Source: Hydrogenophaga sp. | Lineage (GTDB): Bacteria > Pseudomonadota > Gammaproteobacteria > Burkholderiales > Burkholderiaceae_C | DNA: 10,297 nucleotides | NCBI GenBank assembly: GCA_021154985.1 | Contig: JAJNQE010000119.1 | Coordinates: 1-10,297 of the forward strand | Reading direction: 5' to 3' | Part shown: in pieces, positions 1 through 5,641 of the stretch | Position numbering within the stretch: position 1 is the stretch's first letter | How the letters are laid out: each line of letters begins with the position of its first letter | Made by a program: the position numbers and the translations under genes | Notes under the pieces: generated by a model | What the model was told of the DNA's origin: nothing | Database searches by the model: none | The model's input: only the letters and a program-made list of their open reading frames with translations

Positions 1-358
1 CCACCTTGACCAGACCGTCTTCCATGGTGATTTCGATACCCACGCCCACGAATCGGCCGCTGGTGCCTTCGCGGAATTCCTTGAACGACTTCTTGTCGAA
101 ATACTGGGAGTGCGGGTCCAGGCTGGCCACCATGCCGGTGATGGCTTCGTTGATCAGCTTCTTCTCGTCCACCGGCTCCACATAGTCGGTCTTGACCATG
201 CCGAACACCGCAGCGAGCTGCTGCAACTCTTCCAGCGGCAGGGGTGCGAGCGTGCCGCGGGCCACCGCTTGCAGCTGCACCGTGGTCAGCGCACCGGCGA
301 CCGCACCAATGGCCACCCAGCCTGCAATTTTCAGCTTGTGACTCACCTGTTTTGCCAT
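1..358 (-). CDS. ctpA: S41 family C-terminal processing protease, N-terminal part (cut by window edge)
   Basis: The minus-strand frame starts at ATG 358-356 and runs off the left edge, giving about 119 residues. The protein opens with a basic start (MAKQVSHKLK) and a hydrophobic stretch at about residues 11-33, which fits an uncleaved anchor or signal peptide for export to the periplasm. Residues 44-97 hold the alpha-helical lead-in typical of carboxy-terminal processing proteases, with the signature SLDPHSQYFD at 79-88 and FKEFREGTSG at 92-101. The PDZ domain begins at about residue 98 (FVGVGIEI). In this family a Ser-Lys pair cleaves periplasmic substrates near their C termini; those residues would lie beyond the window. 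The gene lies 110 bases downstream of gpmA on the same strand, a pairing I know from other betaproteobacteria. The start is preceded by a modest GGGGA ribosome-binding site. Family assignment is secure; the exact subtype (CtpA versus CtpB/Prc) is not. Confidence 0.93.
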   Translation of the reverse strand, partial: MAKQVSHKLKIAGWVAIGAVAGALTTVQLQAVARGTLAPLPLEELQQLAAVFGMVKTDYVEPVDEKKLINEAITGMVASLDPHSQYFDKKSFKEFREGTSGRFVGVGIEITMEDGLVKV

Positions 359-371
359 TGAAATCCCCAGT

Positions 372-391
372 AAAAACGCCCACGCCGGGCG
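372..391 (-). terminator. Small hairpin with T5 tract in the ctpA leader
   Basis: Read on the minus strand, CGCCC and GGGCG form a 5-bp stem around a GGCGT loop, followed at once by TTTTT (plus-strand A372-A376). It lies 13 bases before the ctpA start. The short stem makes it a weak intrinsic terminator at best. It could end gpmA transcripts, attenuate ctpA, or do nothing. Confidence 0.3.
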
Positions 392-430
392 GCTTGGCCC
401 GATGGCGAACCAATATACACCTATGAGCAT

Positions 431-451
431 GGGGAACCGGTTCGGTTCCCC
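431..451 (-). terminator. Perfect 9-bp hairpin downstream of gpmA
   Basis: GGGGAACCG at 431-439 pairs perfectly with CGGTTCCCC at 443-451 around a 3-base loop, 17 bases after the gpmA stop codon. Neither strand has a T-run after it, so it is not a classical intrinsic terminator. It may act as a 3' stabilising hairpin for gpmA mRNA, as a terminator of another kind, or as a protein-binding palindrome. The structure is certain; the role is inference. Confidence 0.4.
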
Positions 452-468
452 AATCTCCAGTCAGCCGC

Positions 469-1212
469 TCAGGCCTTGCCTTGGGCCGCCACCGCAGCGG
501 CTGCTCGGGCCACGGCTTCCGCATCGCCGAGGTAGTAGCGCTTGATCGGCTTGAGGTCGGCGTCGAGCTCGTAGACCAGCGGAATGCCGTTGGGGATGTT
601 GAGGTTGACGATGTCGGTTTCCGAGATGCCGTCGAGGTACTTCACCAGTGCACGGATGCTGTTGCCGTGGGCGGCCACGACCACGCGTTTGCCGGCCTTG
701 ATGGCGGGTGCCATGGCTTCGTTCCAGAAGGGCAACACGCGGGCCACGGTGTCTTTCAGGCATTCGGTGAGCGGGACCTCTTCGGGCTTGAGGCGGGCGT
801 AGCGGCGATCGCCGCGCTCGCTGCGCGGGTCGCTGGCCTCCAGCGACGGTGGTGGCGTGTCGTAGCTGCGGCGCCAGACCAGGACCTGGTCATCGCCGTA
901 TTTTTTGGCGGTGTCGGCCTTGTTCAGGCCCTGCAGGGCGCCGTAGTGGCGCTCGTTCAGGCGCCAGCTGTGCACCACCGGCAGCCAGGTGCGGTCCATC
1001 TCGTCGAGCACATGCCACAGCGTGCGCGTGGCGCGCTTGAGCACGCTGGTGTAGGCGAGGTCGAAGTCGTAGCCCTCGGCCTTGAGCAGGCGGCCGGCGC
1101 CCTTGGCTTGCTCCAGGCCGGTGGGGGTGAGGTCCACATCGGTCCAGCCGGTGAAGCGGTTTTCCAGGTTCCAGGTGGATTCGCCGTGGCGAATCAGGAC
1201 GAGTTTGTACAT
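469..1212 (-). CDS. gpmA: 2,3-bisphosphoglycerate-dependent phosphoglycerate mutase
   Basis: A 247-residue cytoplasmic glycolysis/gluconeogenesis enzyme that interconverts 3- and 2-phosphoglycerate. The histidine phosphatase signature LIRHGES is at residues 6-12, with the phospho-accepting histidine at H9. The LNERHYG motif carrying the acid residue E87 is at 85-91, and the second catalytic histidine is H182 in AAHGNS. FTGWTDVDLT (20-29) and the usual GpmA spacing are intact, and the length is close to the usual 250. An Ala-rich tail (about 231-247) ends the protein. The start ATG (1212-1210) is the only one compatible with the family N terminus, yet the 30 bases upstream are almost all pyrimidine and have no Shine-Dalgarno sequence. 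It is transcribed away from the rhodanese gene and towards ctpA. The cofactor-dependent enzyme sits where Pseudomonas and E. coli carry the unrelated cofactor-independent enzyme. Confidence 0.97.
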   Translation of the reverse strand: MYKLVLIRHGESTWNLENRFTGWTDVDLTPTGLEQAKGAGRLLKAEGYDFDLAYTSVLKRATRTLWHVLDEMDRTWLPVVHSWRLNERHYGALQGLNKADTAKKYGDDQVLVWRRSYDTPPPSLEASDPRSERGDRRYARLKPEEVPLTECLKDTVARVLPFWNEAMAPAIKAGKRVVVAAHGNSIRALVKYLDGISETDIVNLNIPNGIPLVYELDADLKPIKRYYLGDAEAVARAAAAVAAQGKA

Positions 1213-1241
1213 GGGGGAGGGGGTGGCGTTGGAGGGGAGGG
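1213..1241 (+). other. G-quadruplex-like G-runs abutting the gpmA start
   Basis: The plus strand carries G-runs at 1213-1217, 1219-1223, 1234-1237 and 1239-1241, with loops of 1, 10 and 1 bases, starting at the base next to the gpmA ATG. This is the template strand for gpmA, so the gpmA leader RNA is C-rich (CCCTCCCC type). The runs are directly visible; quadruplex formation is inference. Confidence 0.4.
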
Positions 1242-1292
1242 ACGGAAAAAACGGGTGCGCGGCCGGTATGTGGCGGCACAGGGCAGCCCGAC

Positions 1293-1302
1293 ATTCTAAA
1301 AT
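1293..1302. promoter_or_regulatory. Back-to-back -10 boxes of the gpmA / rhodanese divergent promoters
   Basis: The only AT-rich island in the 116-base divergent gap contains TAAAAT on the plus strand (1297-1302) and TAGAAT on the minus strand (1298-1293). Each matches five of six bases of the TATAAT consensus. I see no convincing -35 box for either. Transcripts would start about 20 bases before the rhodanese start and about 75 bases before the gpmA start. Confidence 0.35.
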
Positions 1303-1315
1303 CCTGGGACTACTC

Positions 1316-1321
1316 GAAAGG
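1316..1321 (+). promoter_or_regulatory. Ribosome-binding site fixing the GTG start of the rhodanese gene
   Basis: GAAAGG lies 7 bases upstream of GTG 1329-1331. There is no in-frame ATG nearby, and the predicted N-terminal membrane segment begins directly after this codon, so GTG is taken as the start. Confidence 0.55.
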
Positions 1322-1328
1322 TGTCCTC

Positions 1329-1739
1329 GTGAGTTTCTTCATCGATAACTGGATTTTGCTGGCCGTGGCGTTCTCGTCGGGCGCCATGCTGTTGTGGCCC
1401 ACGGTCTCGGCCGGATCGCGCGCCGGCTCGCTGAACACGACGCAAGCCGTGCAGCTGATGAACCGCGACAAGGCGGTGGTGGTGGACGTGAGCGAACCTG
1501 CGGAGTTCGCTGCTGGCCACGTGATCGGCGCGAAGAACGTGCCGTTGGGCGAATTCGAAGCCAAGCTCCCCGGCGCGGTGAAAAACAAGGCCACCCAGCT
1601 GATCCTGGTCTGCGCCAACGGCTCCAAGGCGAACCGGGCGGTGGCCATGGCCAAAAAGCTCGGCTACGAGAACGCGCAATCCCTGACCGGTGGCATGGGC
1701 GCCTGGCGCGCCGCCAGCCTGCCGGTGCAAAAAGCCTGA
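1329..1739 (+). CDS. Membrane-anchored rhodanese-like sulfurtransferase
   Basis: A 136-residue protein starting at GTG. Residues 5-23 form one hydrophobic membrane segment (NWILLAVAFSSGAMLLW region), followed by a single rhodanese domain from about residue 36 to 130. The active-site loop is CANGSKA at 95-101 with the sulfur-accepting cysteine C95. DVSEPAEFAAGHVIGAKNVP (53-72) and the terminal GGMGAW (121-126) are typical of the family. It matches the size and layout of E. coli YibN. Single-domain rhodaneses carry persulfide sulfur on the cysteine; the acceptor here is unknown. It is the first gene of the rhodanese-grxC-secB-gpsA series and ends 38 bases before grxC, so co-transcription with the glutaredoxin gene is likely, pairing two thiol/sulfur proteins. 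Family call is firm; physiological role is open. Confidence 0.93.
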   Translation: MSFFIDNWILLAVAFSSGAMLLWPTVSAGSRAGSLNTTQAVQLMNRDKAVVVDVSEPAEFAAGHVIGAKNVPLGEFEAKLPGAVKNKATQLILVCANGSKANRAVAMAKKLGYENAQSLTGGMGAWRAASLPVQKA

Positions 1740-1777
1740 TCATTTCAGCTTCGTTTTTGTACCGACAGGAAGTTTGC

Positions 1778-2035
1778 ATGGCCAAAGTCAAGATGTTCAC
1801 CAGTGCCTACTGCCCCTACTGCAGTGCTGCCAAGGCCCTTTTGCAAAGCCACGGCGTTGCCGATCTGGAAGAGGTTTACGTGGACGGGCAGCCCGAACTT
1901 CGCGCGCAGATGAAGGCCATCACCGGGCGCACCAGCGTGCCGCAAATCTTCATTGGGGAGCAGCACGTGGGCGGCTGCGACGACCTGCACGCACTCGACG
2001 GGCGCGGCGGGCTGGTGCCCATGCTGCAGGCCTGA
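1778..2035 (+). CDS. grxC: Glutaredoxin 3
   Basis: An 85-residue cytoplasmic thiol-disulfide oxidoreductase that uses glutathione to reduce disulfides and mixed disulfides. The dithiol active site CPYC is at residues 12-15. The cis-proline motif TSVPQIF is at 52-58 and the glutathione-binding segment GGCDDL at 65-70, including the extra cysteine C67 also seen in E. coli Grx3. The length is close to the 83 residues of the E. coli protein. The ATG is preceded by CAGGAAG at 1765-1771, a good ribosome-binding site. It follows the rhodanese gene by 38 bases and is followed by a strong hairpin with a T-run, which probably ends the rhodanese-grxC transcript. Confidence 0.96.
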   Translation: MAKVKMFTSAYCPYCSAAKALLQSHGVADLEEVYVDGQPELRAQMKAITGRTSVPQIFIGEQHVGGCDDLHALDGRGGLVPMLQA

Positions 2036-2058
2036 GTCACAGAGCCGCCTTGCCGGGC

Positions 2059-2067
2059 TGACATAAT
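2059..2067 (+). promoter_or_regulatory. Candidate extended -10 promoter upstream of secB
   Basis: TGACATAAT reads as an extended -10 element (TG, one base, then CATAAT, five of six matches to TATAAT). No good -35 box is seen at 16-18 bases; the TG motif can partly substitute for one. The expected start point, about 2073-2076, is only a few bases before the terminator hairpin at 2078. Confidence 0.4.
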
Positions 2068-2077
2068 TCGCCCAGTG

Positions 2078-2116
2078 CCCGCCGCGGGAACGTTCCCCCG
2101 GCGGGTTTGTTTTTTC
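2078..2116 (+). terminator. Intrinsic terminator between grxC and secB
   Basis: CCCGCCG (2078-2084) pairs perfectly with CGGCGGG (2099-2105). After one C-C mismatch, GGG (2086-2088) pairs with CCC (2095-2097), and the top can extend with A-T pairs. The stem is followed directly by TTTGTTTTTT (2106-2115). This is the best intrinsic terminator in the window. It ends only 24 bases before the secB ATG, too close for a separate downstream promoter, so it may work as an attenuator or leaky terminator for secB-gpsA. Confidence 0.8.
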
Positions 2117-2139
2117 AACGCATTCTTCGAGACAACACC

Positions 2140-2598
2140 ATGGCAGAAAACCAGGAACCCACCTTCCAGATCCAGCGCGTCTACCTCAAGGAAGCGTCGC
2201 TCGAGCAACCCAATTCGCCCGCCATCCTGCTGGAGCAGGAGCAGCCCACGGTGGACATCCAGCTCGGTGTGGAAGCCAACCCGGTTGCGGACGGCGTGTT
2301 TGAAGTCTGCGTGACCGCCACGGTGACGACCAAGATCAAGGACAAGACCGTGTTCCTGGTCGAAGCCAAGCAGGCCGGCATTTTCGAGATCCGCAACCTG
2401 CCGCAGGAGCAGATGGGCCCGATCATGGGCATCGCCTGCCCGCAGATCGTGTACCCCTACCTGCGCAGCAACGTGGCCGACATCGTCCAGCGCGGTGGTT
2501 TCCCGCCGGTGCATCTGGCCGAGATCAACTTCCAGGCCATGTACGAACAGCAGCAAGCGCAGGCCGCTGCCGACGCACCCCGCATCGTCACGCAGTAA
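2140..2598 (+). CDS. secB: Protein-export chaperone SecB
   Basis: A 152-residue cytoplasmic chaperone that works as a tetramer, holding precursor proteins unfolded and passing them to SecA at the Sec translocase. The family signatures are present: FQIQRVYLKEASLEQPNSP (9-27), the hydrophobic peptide-binding strands through ATVTTKIKDKTVFLVEAKQ (60-78), then AGIFEI (79-84), CPQIVYPYLR (100-109) and RGGFPPVHLAEINFQAMY (118-135). The Q/A-rich tail after 136 fits the mobile C terminus that contacts SecA. The start at 2140 is chosen because family proteins begin just before this MAENQEP segment; a TTG further upstream in the same frame lies in the terminator T-run. The ribosome-binding site is weak (GAG at 2129-2131). 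gpsA follows after 21 bases, so the two are probably co-transcribed. Confidence 0.96.
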   Translation: MAENQEPTFQIQRVYLKEASLEQPNSPAILLEQEQPTVDIQLGVEANPVADGVFEVCVTATVTTKIKDKTVFLVEAKQAGIFEIRNLPQEQMGPIMGIACPQIVYPYLRSNVADIVQRGGFPPVHLAEINFQAMYEQQQAQAAADAPRIVTQ

Positions 2599-2619
2599 TC
2601 CGTCGAGCAGCCAGGCCCG

Positions 2620-3636
2620 ATGAACATCGTCGTGCTCGGCGCGGGTGCCTGGGGCACCGCACTGGCCATCAGCGCGGTTCGGCCGGCGGACGCTGGCCAA
2701 CAGGTCACGCTGTGGGCACGCGATGCGCAGCAAGCCGCCGATCTGCAGCGGCATCGGGAAAACCGCCGCTACCTGAGCGGGGTGGCGGTGCCGGAGTCCG
2801 TGCAGATCGCCACTGGCGCCTTGCACAGCAACCGGGCCCTGCTCCAAGGCGTCGACCTCGTGATCGTCGCCACGCCCATGGCCGGGCTGCGCGACATGCT
2901 GAGCTTGCTGGCCGACCAGAGCGCGCCCGTGGCTTGGCTGTGCAAAGGGTTTGAAGCGCCGACGACCCAAACCACCGGCTTGCTGGGCCACGAGGTGCGC
3001 GCCCAGGTGGCGCCCGTTTTGTTGGCCGGCGTGTTGAGCGGCCCGAGCTTCGCGCTCGAAGTGGCGCGCGGTCAACCATCGGCTCTGGTGGCTGCCAGTG
3101 AGCACGCCCAGGTGCGCGACACCTTGGTGGCCGCATTTCACAGCCCCACGCTGCGCGTGTACGCGAACGACGACATCGTGGGCGTGGAGGTGGGTGGCGC
3201 GGTGAAAAATGTGCTGGCCATCGCCACCGGCTTGTGCGATGGACTTGGCCTGGGCATGAATGCGCGCGCCGCGCTCATCACGCGCGGCCTGGCCGAAATC
3301 ACGCGCCTGGGCCTGGCGCTGGGTGCCAAAGCCGAAACCTTCATGGGCCTCTCGGGCTTGGGCGATCTGGTGCTTACCGCCACCGGCGACCTCTCGCGCA
3401 ACCGCAAGGTGGGCCAGTTGCTTGCGCAAGGCATGAGCCTGCAGCAGGCGGTGCAGTCGCTAGGCCATGTGGCCGAGGGTGTCTACAGCGCGCGGACTGT
3501 GGCGCAGCGCGCCCGATCACTGGGCGTGGACATGCCCATCACCGACGCGGTGGTGGCTTTGCTGGATGGGCGCCTGCAGCCTGCGCAGGCTGTTGCGTTG
3601 CTCATGGGGCGCGACCCCAAAGATGAACTGCTCTGA
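2620..3636 (+). CDS. gpsA: NAD(P)+-dependent glycerol-3-phosphate dehydrogenase
   Basis: A 338-residue cytoplasmic enzyme, close to the usual 339, that reduces dihydroxyacetone phosphate to sn-glycerol 3-phosphate, the backbone precursor of phospholipids. The N-terminal Rossmann fold shows GAGAWGTALA at residues 7-16. Family motifs follow: CKGFE (108-112), LSGPSFALE (139-147), VGGAVKNVLAIATG (191-204) with the conserved lysine K196 expected in catalysis, SGLGDLVLT (245-253), SRNRKVG (259-265) and VAEGVYSA (284-291). It is 21 bases downstream of secB, the same order as in E. coli. Its TGA stop (3634-3636) directly abuts the stop of the convergent DUF1272 gene, so no terminator fits between them. 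Confidence 0.97.
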   Translation: MNIVVLGAGAWGTALAISAVRPADAGQQVTLWARDAQQAADLQRHRENRRYLSGVAVPESVQIATGALHSNRALLQGVDLVIVATPMAGLRDMLSLLADQSAPVAWLCKGFEAPTTQTTGLLGHEVRAQVAPVLLAGVLSGPSFALEVARGQPSALVAASEHAQVRDTLVAAFHSPTLRVYANDDIVGVEVGGAVKNVLAIATGLCDGLGLGMNARAALITRGLAEITRLGLALGAKAETFMGLSGLGDLVLTATGDLSRNRKVGQLLAQGMSLQQAVQSLGHVAEGVYSARTVAQRARSLGVDMPITDAVVALLDGRLQPAQAVALLMGRDPKDELL

Positions 3637-3882
3637 TCAGGCGGGCGTGCAGCCGGCCGGCTTGAACACCCGCTCGGTCGACGCCGGGTTGCGTGCCAGT
3701 GCTGCCGCCGGACGGCGCGGGCGGCGAACCAGTTCGCCGCTGCAATTGGGGCAGGTGTTGTCCAGCTTGGTTGCCGCGCAGTCGCTGCAAAACGTGCATT
3801 CGAAGGTGCAGATGCGCGCGTCCAGCGATTCGTTGGGCAGATCGCGGTTGCAGCATTCGCAGTTGGGGCGCAGCTGGAGCAT
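3637..3882 (-). CDS. DUF1272 cysteine-rich, probable zinc-binding protein
   Basis: An 81-residue protein recognised as the DUF1272 family from the N-terminal LRPNCECCNRDLP (4-16), DARICTFECTFCSDC (21-35) and TCPNCSGELVRRPRRP (43-58). Nine cysteines lie in the first 47 residues (C8, C10, C11, C25, C29, C32, C35, C44, C47), arranged like a RING- or zinc-ribbon-type metal site. A tail of about 20 residues follows, with one more cysteine (C78). No function is established that I know of. It is the last gene of panB-panC-DUF1272, beginning 17 bases after the panC stop with a perfect GGAGGT ribosome-binding site. That supports real, possibly high, translation. The position suggests co-expression with pantothenate enzymes but does not prove a shared role. 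Confidence 0.88.
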   Translation of the reverse strand: MLQLRPNCECCNRDLPNESLDARICTFECTFCSDCAATKLDNTCPNCSGELVRRPRRPAAALARNPASTERVFKPAGCTPA

Positions 3883-3888
3883 GGCGAA

Positions 3889-3894
3889 ACCTCC
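3889..3894 (-). promoter_or_regulatory. Perfect Shine-Dalgarno sequence for the DUF1272 gene
   Basis: On the minus strand GGAGGT lies 6 bases before ATG 3882-3880. It is the strongest ribosome-binding site in the window and supports this small frame as a translated gene. Confidence 0.75.
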
Positions 3895-3899
3895 GGTGG

Positions 3900-4751
3900 T
3901 CAGATCTCGAAGTTGTCGATGAGCCGGGTCTTGCCCAGCTTCGCTGCGCCCAGCACCACGAGGGGGTCGCCCGCCTGCGGTGCCTGCAGATCGGCGCGGC
4001 GGCGCACGGTCAAGTAGTCGGGCTGCCAGCCGCGCGCGGCCAGGTCTTTCATGGCGCGCGCTTCGAGTGCGGGCAACTGCCGCACCAGGCCATCGGCCGC
4101 CGCGAGCGCATCGCGCCCCAGCGCGCGCAACGCCAGCGAGAGTTGCACCGCCTCGGCGCGCTCGCTCTCGCTCAGATAACCGTTGCGCGAACTCAGAGCC
4201 AGGCCGTCGGGTGCGCGCTGGGTGGCGCCGCTCACGATGGTGATGGGCAGTGCGAGCTGCTGCACCATGCGGCGGATCACCATCTGCTGTTGGTAGTCCT
4301 TCTGCCCGAACACCGCAAAACGTTCACCCTTGGCTTCGGACAACACGCTCTGGAACAGCTTCATCACCACGGTGCACACGCCGGTGAAAAAGCCGGGGCG
4401 GAAGTGGCCTTCGAGGATGTCGGCCAGCTCGGCGGGCGGCTGCACCTTGAATCCCTGGGGCTCGGGATACATCTCTTTTTCCGAGGGTGCGAACACCACG
4501 TCGCAACCGGCGGCTTCGAGCTGGTTGCAATCGGCCTGCAGCGTGCGGGGATAGGTGTCGAAGTCTTCGTGGGGTGCGAACTGCAGCCGGTTGACGAAGA
4601 TGCTGGCCACGGTCACATCACCCAGCGGCTTGGCGGTGCGCACGAGATCCAGGTGGCCCGCGTGCAGGTTGCCCATGGTGGGCACCAGGGCAGGGCTGTT
4701 GAAAGGCCGCAGCGTGGCCCGCAGCTCGCCAAGTGTGTGAACGAGTTTCAT
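3900..4751 (-). CDS. panC: Pantothenate synthetase (pantoate--beta-alanine ligase)
   Basis: A 283-residue cytoplasmic enzyme, the same length as E. coli PanC. It condenses pantoate with beta-alanine using ATP, the last step of pantothenate synthesis, and works as a homodimer. The nucleotidyltransferase HIGH-like motif is HAGH at residues 30-33 within VPTMGNLHAGH. SIFVNRLQF (50-58) and YPRTL (67-71) bind pantoate, FRPGFFTGVCTVV is at 117-129, FGQKDYQQ at 148-155, and the KMSKS-like loop GLALSSRN at 183-190. The start at 4751 matches family N termini; the frame is open further upstream but overlaps panB there. It begins 2 bases after the panB stop, so translational coupling is likely, with GGTGAG from the panB end as ribosome-binding site. 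DUF1272 follows. Confidence 0.97.
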   Translation of the reverse strand: MKLVHTLGELRATLRPFNSPALVPTMGNLHAGHLDLVRTAKPLGDVTVASIFVNRLQFAPHEDFDTYPRTLQADCNQLEAAGCDVVFAPSEKEMYPEPQGFKVQPPAELADILEGHFRPGFFTGVCTVVMKLFQSVLSEAKGERFAVFGQKDYQQQMVIRRMVQQLALPITIVSGATQRAPDGLALSSRNGYLSESERAEAVQLSLALRALGRDALAAADGLVRQLPALEARAMKDLAARGWQPDYLTVRRRADLQAPQAGDPLVVLGAAKLGKTRLIDNFEI

Positions 4752-4753
4752 GC

Positions 4754-5641
4754 TCACCAGGCGTGCAGCGCGTCGTCGGGGAAGCTGCCGTTTTTCACGG
4801 CCGCCACGTAAGCGGCCATGGCGTCGCGCACGCTGCCGGCACCTTCCATGAAGTTGCGAACGAACTTGGGGTTCTTGCCCAGGTTCACGCCCAGCATGTC
4901 GTGCATCACCAGCACCTGGCCGGCGGTGTCTTTGCCGGCACCGATGCCGATGGTGTGGCAAGTGGGTAGCTGGCGCGTGATCTCGGCCGACAGGGCTGCG
5001 GGCACCATTTCCAGCACGACCATGGTGGCGCCGGCGTCCTGCAGTTCGAGCGCGTGGCGCTTGAGCACCAGAGCGGCTGCATCGCCGCGGCCCTGCACGC
5101 GGTACCCGCCCAATGCGTGCACCGTCTGCGGCGTCAGGCCCAGATGGGCACACACCGGAATGCCGCGCTCGACCAGAAAGCGCACGGTCTCGGCGGTCCA
5201 ACCGCCGCCTTCCAGCTTGACCATGTGCGCACCCGCGTGCACCAGCTGGGCCGCGCTGCGCATGGCCTGTTCTTTAGATTCGTGGTAGCTGCCAAACGGC
5301 AAATCACCCAGCAGCCAGGCGGTGGCCTGCACACGGCGCAGACCGCGCGCCACGCTCTCCACGTGGTAGGCCATGGTCTCCAGCGTCACGCCCGCGGTGC
5401 TGGCCAAACCCTGGCAGACCATGCCCAGCGAATCGCCCACCAGAATGCATTCCACGCCCGCAGCGTCGGCCACGGCGGCAAAGGTGGCGTCGTAGGCGGT
5501 GAGCATGGTGATCTTCTCGCCGCGTTCGCGCATCTCGGCCAGGCGCGGCAGGCTCACGGGTTTGCGCTGGGGCAGGGGTGAAGCTGTGGGCAGCGTGCCG
5601 TAAGGTGTGGCCATGGGCGGAGAAGGGGTGGGGGTGCTCAT
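4754..5641 (-). CDS. panB: 3-methyl-2-oxobutanoate hydroxymethyltransferase (ketopantoate synthase)
   Basis: A 295-residue cytoplasmic enzyme that adds a hydroxymethyl group from methylene-tetrahydrofolate to alpha-ketoisovalerate, giving ketopantoate, the first committed pantothenate step. Magnesium and catalytic residues are in place: VGDSLGM with D70, LGDLPFGSY with D113, KLEGG with E144 and VVLEMVP with E211, corresponding to E. coli D45, D84, E114 and E181. TAYDATFA (48-55), AHLGLTPQ (165-172) and IGIGAG complete the family pattern. About 25 extra N-terminal residues, rich in Pro, Ser and Thr, precede the fold. The start at 5641 is preferred over the in-frame ATG at 5614, which has no ribosome-binding site, but the choice is uncertain. 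panB is the first gene of panB-panC-DUF1272 and is divergent from nadC. Confidence 0.96.
   Translation of the reverse strand: MSTPTPSPPMATPYGTLPTASPLPQRKPVSLPRLAEMRERGEKITMLTAYDATFAAVADAAGVECILVGDSLGMVCQGLASTAGVTLETMAYHVESVARGLRRVQATAWLLGDLPFGSYHESKEQAMRSAAQLVHAGAHMVKLEGGGWTAETVRFLVERGIPVCAHLGLTPQTVHALGGYRVQGRGDAAALVLKRHALELQDAGATMVVLEMVPAALSAEITRQLPTCHTIGIGAGKDTAGQVLVMHDMLGVNLGKNPKFVRNFMEGAGSVRDAMAAYVAAVKNGSFPDDALHAW

Noticed and set aside
481..1299. 272-codon plus-strand open frame opposite gpmA
   Set aside because: It is antisense to gpmA, has a Gly/Val/His-rich shadow-like composition, and crosses the divergent promoter region.
2107..2139. TTG start adding 11 residues to SecB
   Set aside because: The codon lies in the terminator T-run, has no ribosome-binding site, and the added residues are not typical of SecB.
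1876..3429. 517-codon open frame on the minus strand opposite grxC, secB and gpsA
   Set aside because: It lies antisense to three clearly recognised genes, has His/Gln/Arg-rich low-grade composition and shows no family motif; long antisense frames are expected in GC-rich coding DNA.
4070..4310. PanC sequence deviations: NRLQF for the common NPxQF, and RPGFF for RPGHF
   Set aside because: I recall the same substitutions in Burkholderia PanC, so they look lineage-typical and not signs of lost activity.
4752..5201. Upstream extension of the panC frame giving a 433-residue fusion
   Set aside because: The extra part is an Arg-rich shadow of panB in another frame; panC homologues start at the methionine at 4751.
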